Positions 1 through 4,412 of a stretch of DNA of 11,025 nt are shown piece by piece. The notes beneath the pieces are model-generated. The model made no database searches and was not told where the DNA came from. It was given only the letters and a program-made list of their open reading frames with translations. This DNA comes from Lachnospiraceae bacterium (GTDB lineage: Bacteria; Bacillota; Clostridia; Lachnospirales; Lachnospiraceae), in NCBI GenBank assembly GCA_900770225.1, contig CAAGJU010000306.1, forward strand, positions 1 to 11,025, written 5' to 3'. Within the stretch, counting starts at the first letter, position 1; each line of letters begins with the position of its first letter. A program made the translations under genes and the position numbers.

Positions 1-264
1 CAGCTTCAGCTCCGGCAGCTCAAAACTGCGGTTGGCAATATAGTAGCCGGCATTCTTGCCGGACCCACCTTGCACGATATCCAAGCCAAAAACGCGCAGC
101 GCCTCGATGTCATCGTAAACACTTTTCCGTTCACTGGGAATCCCATGTGCGGCAAGATGCTCAATCAACTGGCTCATAGAAACCAGATGGTCTTCATCTG
201 AGTTCTGGAGCAGATAGTTCATGATATAGAGCGGTTTGAGCTTTTGATATGCTGAGCGTGCCAT
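1..264 (-). CDS. WYL-type HTH transcriptional regulator, N-terminal part (runs off the left edge)
   Basis: The frame is open from an ATG at 264 to the window edge, giving 88 residues. The protein starts MARSAYQKLKPLYIMNYLLQ and has a winged-helix layout: helix at 4-20, a second around 29-41 (MSQLIEHLAAHG), then a recognition segment around 46-62 (SERKSVYDDIEALRVFG). It continues into a beta-wing (LDIVQGGSGKNAGYYI). The R-x-S/T-x-Y-x-D-I-x-x-L pattern is characteristic of the DeoR/YafY-like HTH that precedes a WYL ligand-binding domain. The WYL domain itself would lie outside the window. A strong ribosome site (AAGGAGGG on the minus strand, 272-279) supports this start. It is the only minus-strand gene and is divergent from the long plus-strand cluster. 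A palindrome just upstream suggests autoregulation. Family call is firm for the HTH; WYL is inferred from the N-terminus alone. Confidence 0.8.
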   Translation of the reverse strand, partial: MARSAYQKLKPLYIMNYLLQNSDEDHLVSMSQLIEHLAAHGIPSERKSVYDDIEALRVFGLDIVQGGSGKNAGYYIANRSFELPELKL

Positions 265-297
265 GGACAGGCCCTCCTTTGCTTCTTGAGTACCCCC

Positions 298-303
298 ATT
301 ATA
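298..303 (-). promoter_or_regulatory. Probable -10 box for the WYL-type regulator
   Basis: Read on the minus strand this is a perfect TATAAT, 34 bp upstream of the regulator start codon. No convincing -35 hexamer is present at 16-18 bp (the sequence there is T-rich), so the promoter may depend on an activator or be weak. The inverted repeat at 314-331 covers the spacer and -35 area. Confidence 0.55.
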
Positions 304-313
304 AGCTATTACC

Positions 314-331
314 TGTCCAATAAAAAGGACA
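314..331. promoter_or_regulatory. Palindromic operator candidate, TGTCC-N8-GGACA
   Basis: Two perfect 5-bp half-sites (314-318 and 327-331) flank an A/T-rich 8-bp centre. The site sits next to the -10 box of the divergent regulator gene, where a dimeric HTH protein would block RNA polymerase. This position is typical for an autoregulatory operator. That the WYL-type protein itself binds here is inference. Confidence 0.5.
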
Positions 332-352
332 ATCTATCTGAATACAAAAATC

Positions 353-385
353 AGCAGTCGCATACGATGCGGCTGCTTTTGTTTT
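353..385 (+). terminator. Terminator-like hairpin in the divergent control region
   Basis: An 11-bp stem (353-363 with 367-377, one G-T pair, 3-nt loop) is followed by TTTTGTTTT. The left side is preceded by a run of A, so it could also work weakly on the minus strand. No plus-strand gene lies upstream within the window, so it may insulate the two divergent units, or attenuate a transcript initiated near the palindrome at 314-331. Confidence 0.6.
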
Positions 386-403
386 ATACGGGAATCGGAC
401 TGT

Positions 404-435
404 TTGCACAAAACAAGGGTTAAAACTTTGTGCAA
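404..435. repeat. Inverted repeat TTGCACAAA / TTTGTGCAA with 14-bp spacer
   Basis: The two 9-bp arms (404-412 and 427-435) are perfect reverse complements. They lie about 80 bp upstream of the first plus-strand gene. Arm centres are 23 bp apart, roughly two helical turns, which would fit a pair of regulator half-sites on one DNA face. I see no clear -35/-10 pair around it. Confidence 0.55.
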
Positions 436-458
436 GATTTTTTGAAATATACCCGACC

Positions 459-482
459 GTACTTCAGACGCCTCGGAAGTAC
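459..482. repeat. Inverted repeat GTACTTC / GAAGTAC in the leader
   Basis: Perfect 7-bp arms (459-465 and 476-482) with a 10-nt loop lie 20 bp upstream of the ribosome site of the zinc-finger gene. It could be an RNA hairpin in the 5' leader or a DNA operator. No T-run follows, so it is not a terminator. Confidence 0.4.
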
Positions 483-516
483 TAGGGACGAAAACCAAAA
501 TTGGGAGGCGAATGCA

Positions 517-942
517 ATGAAAAAGAAAAAGATGAGTGATATGACCCCGAGACAGCTGCGTTGCCCGCATTGCGGAGCAGTAGCCATCATCCGCCCTGCA
601 TCGGAGATCTACGACGATCCCAGAAGGAAGGATGAGCTGTATGTGTGCAAGAACTACCCGGCGTGCAAGTCCTATGTGGGAATGCACGCGGGAACCAGAA
701 TTCCGCTGGGAACGCTGGCCAACGGCGATCTCAGAAACCTGCGGATCAAGGCGCACCGTCGCTTCGACCGTATCTGGCAGAGCGGGATCATGAGCCGGAA
801 TGCCGCTTATCGTTGGATGGCGGATTCTTTTGGCCTAACGGCTGATGACGCGCACATTGGCAAATTTGGTGAATACCGCTGCCAGCAGCTGATTGAACAG
901 TGCGACCGCATCCTGGCCCAGAACCAGAAAGCGGCAAGTTAA
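517..942 (+). CDS. DUF3268-type zinc-finger-containing protein
   Basis: A 141-residue protein. A treble-clef-like zinc site is visible as CPHC at 16-19 and C44-N-Y-P-A-C49/50-type pair (VCKNYPAC, about 43-50). After it come HAGTRIPLGTLAN, an AHRRFDRIW segment, and AYRWMADSFGL...HIGKFGEYRC near the C-terminus. This order of motifs matches the zinc-finger-containing DUF3268 family, which is known from Firmicutes phages and conjugative elements; its zinc half resembles the C-terminal zinc fingers of topoisomerase I. The exact role is unknown, but nucleic-acid binding is likely. The chosen ATG has GGGAGG at 503-508 with 8-bp spacing. A GTG 29 codons upstream is in frame but has no ribosome site and would lie inside the inverted repeat. 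The sigma-like gene begins 14 bp after the stop. Confidence 0.8.
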   Translation: MKKKKMSDMTPRQLRCPHCGAVAIIRPASEIYDDPRRKDELYVCKNYPACKSYVGMHAGTRIPLGTLANGDLRNLRIKAHRRFDRIWQSGIMSRNAAYRWMADSFGLTADDAHIGKFGEYRCQQLIEQCDRILAQNQKAAS

Positions 943-956
943 GAGGAGGTGTTAGT

Positions 957-1520
957 ATGAACAAAATGACGGAATATCAATGCAAACTGGTTGAAGAGAA
1001 CCTGGACATCATAGATTGGGTGATTCGATGCAGAGTCAAGGTTAATGGCCAGGTGCTCCAAACCTATGAGGATTTCTACCAGATCGGTTGCGAAGCGCTA
1101 TGCAGAGCGGCTATGGCCTATCACCCGGAAAGAGGGACCTTTTCCCCACTGGGAAGCCGATATGTCTATAATGCGATCATTGATCACTGCCGGAAGCAAA
1201 ATATGCTTCAGCAGTACAATGCTGATTTGACAGATGAAGACGGGGAGAATCAGTTCCTGTTTGATTCCGTTCCTATCGACGGCAACATCGAAGACCGGGT
1301 GTTTGGCAACGAGGTGTGGGCGGCTTTTCACAAATGCAAGGAGAAGCAGTCCGGAACTGTTCTGCGTGGGATGGAGGCCTTGGAGCTGAAGAGCATTGGG
1401 TTTACCACGCGGGAAATTGCCCAACGGTACGACACGACCGTTAACAGCATCAACGCATGGATCTCCAAAGCACGCGCCGTGCTTCGCAGCGAACCGGATA
1501 TTGTGGCGCTGTGCGTTTAA
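957..1520 (+). CDS. Sigma-70-like RNA polymerase sigma factor (regions 2 and 4)
   Basis: A 187-residue protein. Residues about 36-82 (YEDFYQIGCEALCRAAMAYHP, then FSPLGSRYVYNAIIDHCRK) match sigma region 2, including the core-binding YxDLxQIGxxAL-like motif. Residues about 136-177 (ALELKSIGFTTREIAQRYDT, then VNSINAWISKARAVLR) form a region 4 helix-turn-helix. Regions 1.1 and 3 are absent. This is the architecture of the short sigma-like proteins found on Firmicutes phages and mobile elements. It may direct RNA polymerase to element promoters, or act as a non-sigma HTH regulator. The start is set by AGGAGG at 944-949. The preceding gene ends 14 bp upstream, so the two are probably co-transcribed. 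Confidence 0.85.
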   Translation: MNKMTEYQCKLVEENLDIIDWVIRCRVKVNGQVLQTYEDFYQIGCEALCRAAMAYHPERGTFSPLGSRYVYNAIIDHCRKQNMLQQYNADLTDEDGENQFLFDSVPIDGNIEDRVFGNEVWAAFHKCKEKQSGTVLRGMEALELKSIGFTTREIAQRYDTTVNSINAWISKARAVLRSEPDIVALCV

Positions 1521-1589
1521 GTTGTTGTTATTTACCCGCCTCTCCCGTAAGAGTGTTTAGACAAAGCTGCGAGACAGGAGGAAAAAACT

Positions 1590-2267
1590 ATGATGACTTT
1601 TTACGCTGCCATTGGAACATACCGCATCCGGACCGAGAATGGGCATAAAGTTCCTTACATTCAGAAGCTTGGCAAGCTGTATCCCATCTCCATTCCTGAG
1701 TTCGTCATTTGGAGCACACTGCTCTGGGAAGTGATGACCTACGATGAGCTGAAGAAACATTATGATGAGCAAATCCGGGAGCTGAAGGGCAACCGCCCCA
1801 GCTTTGATGAGCTACTTTCCATGCTGGCCAAGAGGAAGCTCATAGTAAAAGGAATGGGCTACACCGGAGTTGATGCGCTTTACAATATGCTTTCCGATGC
1901 TTTTGTAATTCCCTTCCGAATCAGTGGTGGGCGTAGACTCTGGAGCGCCCTGAAGCTTTGGCACAATGGGAAGATATCCGCGCATCAGGCGTGCAAGATC
2001 CTGAAGACACGAGTGAGTACCAAGATGGAAGACCGCGTGATGCGGCTGGTTGAGCAGACTCCGCTGAGTACCGCCGAGATCATCCGCTGCGTGGAGCGTG
2101 GCATCGAGGATGTCAGCACAGCGGATAAGGTGATCGCAGGCGTCTATCCGGACTCCGCACAAGCCACCATCGCAAATGAGGAGTTCATGTCTGAATACAG
2201 CAATGATGTGTTGGAGGCCATCTCTAACCTGTATTTGAACCACGAAGTTGTCTTGGAAGTGGTTTGA
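1590..2267 (+). CDS. Conserved hypothetical protein, 225 residues, probably wHTH-containing
   Basis: I do not recognise the family with certainty. The start has AGGAGG at 1576-1581 with 8-bp spacing; a second ATG follows immediately. The N-terminal part (about 8-110) starts with beta-rich sequence (AAIGTYRIRT), then helical segments that look like a winged helix (SIPEFVIWSTLLWEVMTYDE; FDELLSMLAKRKLIVKGMGY). The C-terminal part is helical, with KMEDRVMRLVEQTPLSTAEI resembling a second small helical bundle. No signal peptide, membrane segment or catalytic motif is visible. A terminator follows 12 bp after the stop. A regulatory role is inference from the fold impression and its neighbours (sigma-like factor, zinc finger). 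Confidence 0.75.
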   Translation: MMTFYAAIGTYRIRTENGHKVPYIQKLGKLYPISIPEFVIWSTLLWEVMTYDELKKHYDEQIRELKGNRPSFDELLSMLAKRKLIVKGMGYTGVDALYNMLSDAFVIPFRISGGRRLWSALKLWHNGKISAHQACKILKTRVSTKMEDRVMRLVEQTPLSTAEIIRCVERGIEDVSTADKVIAGVYPDSAQATIANEEFMSEYSNDVLEAISNLYLNHEVVLEVV

Positions 2268-2278
2268 TAAAGTCTATC

Positions 2279-2311
2279 AGGCGGGCGGAGGAATCTCCCC
2301 CGCCTCTTTTT
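2279..2311 (+). terminator. Intrinsic terminator just before the small membrane-protein gene
   Basis: Stem AGGCGGG (2279-2285) pairs with CCCGCCT (2299-2305); after a bulged C, GGAG pairs with CTCC around a GAAT loop. A run of five T follows at 2307-2311. It lies 12 bp after one stop codon and only 16 bp before the next start, leaving no room for a promoter. Confidence 0.85.
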
Positions 2312-2326
2312 CTGAGGAGGATCAAT

Positions 2327-2785
2327 ATGTTCAAAGATATCCCGCAGGTAATTCGTGAAACCTTCTGGAAGCATCTGCTTCTAAGCGCGGGAATTGTAGG
2401 GTTCGGCATCATTTGGAGTGTAATTGCCAGTGACAGGATACTTTCTCTACTCACGGGAACAATTGCGCTGCTTTCGGCGGTGAGGCTTGCGAGTCTGTAT
2501 CGGTCTATGAAACAAGGACATTTTACGCAGATAGAAGGCGAGGTTCTTTCAGATAAAAAGGATGTACTGCGCCGCTGCCACATCCTCACCATGCAACTCC
2601 AGGACGGCAGCGAGATCTGCGAACGCATCACTGGCGGGAAACTATTGAAACCGTCTACTAGATATCGGGTATATCTGCTTGGTGCTGCACAGGAAATAGA
2701 CCGGGTATCGTTGCCGAAAAACATGGTTCCAGCTCGAATCCTTTTGGGTGCTGAGCTATTGGAGAGCTTGCAGAAATCAGAGTAG
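2327..2785 (+). CDS. Small membrane protein, 152 residues, two transmembrane helices
   Basis: Family not recognised. Two hydrophobic helices are evident at about 17-35 (LLLSAGIVGFGIIWSVIA) and 38-58 (ILSLLTGTIALLSAVRLASL), separated by a short SDR turn. The remaining 94 residues look soluble, with a beta-rich region (EGEVLSDKKDVLRR, HILTMQLQDGS, TRYRVYLLG). This pattern suggests a hairpin membrane anchor with a cytosolic domain. The start is fixed by GAGGAGG at 2314-2320 with 6-bp spacing. An in-frame TTG upstream would run through the terminator and is rejected. The ribosome site directly follows the terminator T-run, so expression probably depends on read-through from upstream. Confidence 0.75.
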   Translation: MFKDIPQVIRETFWKHLLLSAGIVGFGIIWSVIASDRILSLLTGTIALLSAVRLASLYRSMKQGHFTQIEGEVLSDKKDVLRRCHILTMQLQDGSEICERITGGKLLKPSTRYRVYLLGAAQEIDRVSLPKNMVPARILLGAELLESLQKSE

Positions 2786-2798
2786 ATTCTGGTATTAT
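2768..2798 (+). promoter_or_regulatory. Weak promoter candidate for the non-coding region before ssb
   Basis: TTGCAG (2768-2773) and TATTAT (2793-2798) are separated by 19 bp, longer than ideal. The -10 is preceded by TG with one intervening base, an extended -10 element that can offset a poor spacer. It overlaps the end of the membrane-protein gene and would start a transcript near 2805. Confidence 0.3.
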
Positions 2799-2911
2799 GG
2801 ATAACCGCCGTGTTTAATGCTAAGATGCTCCTGTACTTATTTAGTTTACTTCTCCCGTGGTTGGGACCTTGTTAAGCAGTGAGCCTTTGAGCGTTTGACT
2901 CAGGCATTTTG

Positions 2912-2964
2912 ACAGTATCTTTGTGGCAGGCATTGAATGCCTGCTGCCATGATGCTGTTTTTTT
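2912..2964 (+). terminator. Long-stem intrinsic terminator with seven-T tail
   Basis: Outer stem ACAGTATC (2912-2919) pairs with GATGCTGT (2951-2958) with one G-U pair; GTGG (2923-2926) pairs with CCAT (2947-2950); the tip is CAGGCATT-G-AATGCCTG (2927-2943). The T-run at 2958-2964 follows directly. It would end transcripts from the membrane-protein gene or from the non-coding region itself, about 110 bp before ssb. Confidence 0.75.
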
Positions 2965-3043
2965 GTTGCCATCAGACAAGAATCTGCATGGCACGAGTGT
3001 AGTGACCAAATCGCTGGAGACAGCGTTTGGAATATATTTTATT

Positions 3044-3059
3044 GTCTGTTCATTCAGAC
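3044..3059 (+). promoter_or_regulatory. Hairpin abutting the ssb ribosome binding site
   Basis: GTCTG (3044-3048) and CAGAC (3055-3059) form a 5-bp stem with a 6-nt loop. The ribosome site GGAAAGGA begins at 3060, the next base. A hairpin in this place could tune translation, for example through binding by the SSB product, but no evidence beyond position is visible. Confidence 0.4.
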
Positions 3060-3075
3060 GGAAAGGATGGAAACC

Positions 3076-3489
3076 ATGTATGCAATTGTCAATCTGGAGG
3101 GGCGCTTAGTCAGTGATCCTGAGATCAAGACTGGGCACAACAATCGCGAGTTCTGTACCTTCCGCATCGCAGTCAACCAGCAGCTTGGGGCGCAGGAGAA
3201 CGCTTCGTTCTACACCTGCACCGGCAACGAGTTGATTGCCAGCCGCATTAAGAAAGCCGGCCTTGCGAAAGGACGGATGATCCATGTGACGGGAAAGCTG
3301 ACGCTGCGGGAGTATAAGAACCGTGACCAGGAAACCCGGATGTCCGCTGATGTGGGTATCCTCGACTGGAACTATGTCGGGACGAAACCTAAATCCGATG
3401 AACACACGGGTGGTGCTTCGCCTGTCGGCAATCGCGGCAGCGTGAACAACGAAGCGTATGTCGAAGATCCTGACGATCTTCCGCTGTAA
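3076..3489 (+). CDS. ssb: Single-stranded DNA-binding protein
   Basis: A 137-residue SSB of the bacterial OB-fold type, which coats single-stranded DNA during replication, repair or conjugative transfer. The OB-fold spans about 1-102: MYAIVNLEGRLVSDPEIK, the FCTFRIAVNQ strand, FYTCTGNELIASRIKKAGLAKG and MIHVTGKLTLREY, followed by a core strand DVGILDWNYVG. A flexible Gly/Ser/Asn-rich linker leads to the acidic C-terminus EDPDDLPL, which corresponds to the usual DDDIPF protein-interaction tip but ends in Leu rather than Phe. Start choice: ATG at 3076 lies 8 bp after GGAAAGGA and gives the usual short SSB N-terminus; an ATG three codons earlier overlaps the ribosome site. It is shorter than typical host SSB (about 160-180), which is common for plasmid and phage copies. 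Confidence 0.92.
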   Translation: MYAIVNLEGRLVSDPEIKTGHNNREFCTFRIAVNQQLGAQENASFYTCTGNELIASRIKKAGLAKGRMIHVTGKLTLREYKNRDQETRMSADVGILDWNYVGTKPKSDEHTGGASPVGNRGSVNNEAYVEDPDDLPL

Positions 3490-3500
3490 CGAAAACACTT

Positions 3501-3540
3501 GAGGGGCTGTGAGAATCACTTCTTGCGGCCCCTCTTTTTT
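3501..3540 (+). terminator. Intrinsic terminator after ssb
   Basis: GAGGGGC (3501-3507) pairs perfectly with GCCCCTC (3528-3534), with an inner GTGA/TCAC stem in the loop, followed by at least six T. It begins 11 bp after the ssb stop and ends 43 bp before the next gene. Confidence 0.88.
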
Positions 3541-3582
3541 GCTTTCGGTGCAGTAACGAACGATGAAAGGACGGCCTATGCA

Positions 3583-4389
3583 ATGACACTTCTGCGGAAG
3601 CTGAAACCCAGCACCTTTTTTCGATGCCTGGTAGTTCCGACCCTGTTTCTCTGTGCAATCTTCAAACACCCTGCATTCCAGTGGATTGCTGTTGCGGCGC
3701 TTGCCATCTGGCTGGCTGCATCACTTGCAACTCCCATCGGCAATGCAGCGCAGAGGAGTAAGCACAGGAAGAAGACGGAGGAACTTGCCAAACTGCGAGA
3801 AGAGGTCCCGAAGGAACCCGCGAAATCGACGCCGGACAGCGAGCTTTTCCTGATCCGGCAGATCAACTTCAGAATTACGGAACAGCTGAAAGACACTTAT
3901 CCAATGGTTGCATGGCTCTGGGTCAAGAGGCCCTCATCCGATGAGCTGTGTAAAGGTGGCGTGTGGCGCATTCGTGTGTCCAACGCCGAGCCCTTCAACT
4001 TTGGAGAAGTGACCATTACGAAGTCCGGAAAACTGTCTATCACCATGATCCAGGCGACGCAGCTCAAGGATGCCGCAAAGATCTCGCTGGAAAACAGTGA
4101 TCTCGAAGAGGACGAAATCATCGAGCGCGTGGATGTGAAGACCTGGTATCAGAACGAGGGCGAGAAGATCATCTCCCGGATGATTGACGACCTCAACGCC
4201 CAGGGACATCGCAAACTCACTATCCGCGAGAATGGCGAGGCGTATATCACTGCCTCGGGAGCGGAAGAAACGGTTGAACAAATTCAGCATTTCCCGCCCC
4301 GGCTTGCCTGGGATGAGTTCTGCCAAGTACTGAAGGAAGACGAAATTACCGCAGCGGTAAAACCGGAAGGCTTGCTGTTGTCCTGGTAA
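3583..4389 (+). CDS. Membrane-anchored hypothetical protein, 268 residues
   Basis: Family not recognised. The N-terminus carries two hydrophobic helices, about 12-27 (FFRCLVVPTLFLCAIF) and 33-49 (QWIAVAALAIWLAASLA), with basic residues before the first and a strongly basic stretch after the second (QRSKHRKK). This predicts both termini in the cytosol. Residues 60-75 look like a short coiled coil (KKTEELAKLREEV). The rest is a soluble alpha/beta domain with a patch of beta strands (VWRIRV, FGEVTITKSGKLSITMI) and an acidic helix (ENSDLEEDEIIERVDV). The ATG is chosen because AAAGGA lies 11 bp upstream; an earlier in-frame TTG sits inside the terminator. It ends 23 bp before the AAA+ ATPase gene and is likely co-expressed with it; a membrane platform for that system is a guess. 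Confidence 0.75.
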   Translation: MTLLRKLKPSTFFRCLVVPTLFLCAIFKHPAFQWIAVAALAIWLAASLATPIGNAAQRSKHRKKTEELAKLREEVPKEPAKSTPDSELFLIRQINFRITEQLKDTYPMVAWLWVKRPSSDELCKGGVWRIRVSNAEPFNFGEVTITKSGKLSITMIQATQLKDAAKISLENSDLEEDEIIERVDVKTWYQNEGEKIISRMIDDLNAQGHRKLTIRENGEAYITASGAEETVEQIQHFPPRLAWDEFCQVLKEDEITAAVKPEGLLLSW

Positions 4390-4412
4390 TCACATGAAGG
4401 AGTTAATACGAA

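Larger units (their letters stand above)
2786..3075 (+). other. Structured non-coding region before ssb, candidate leader or small RNA
   Basis: No convincing coding frame is present in this 290-bp gap. Six hairpins follow one another on the plus strand: TCCC/GGGA at 2853-2866; GCCT-tt-GAG with CTCAGGC at 2883-2905; the terminator at 2912-2958; TGCCATCAGA with TCTG-c-ATGGCA at 2967-2993; CGCTG-GAGA-CAGCG at 3012-3025 (a GNRA-type loop); and GTCTG/CAGAC at 3044-3059. The sequence CAGGCATT occurs at 2901-2908 and 2927-2934, and both copies can pair with AATGCCTG at 2936-2943, so two alternative folds exist. This could be a terminated small RNA (about 2805-2964), an attenuator for ssb, or a single-strand origin-like element. 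I do not match it to a known RNA family. Confidence 0.4.

Noticed and set aside
2001..2016. 16-bp direct repeat ctgaagacacgagtga, also at 9966-9981
   Set aside because: Both copies encode LKTRV in frame inside unrelated genes and have no flanking similarity, so chance or codon bias is the simpler reading than an attachment or recombination site.
3012..3025. CGCTG-GAGA-CAGCG hairpin as a separate terminator
   Set aside because: Only three T follow and the stem is 5 bp; it is more likely part of the leader structure.
2909..3109. 66-codon plus-strand frame in the gap before ssb
   Set aside because: It begins inside the terminator hairpin, crosses several stem-loops, overlaps the ssb start in another frame and has no ribosome site.
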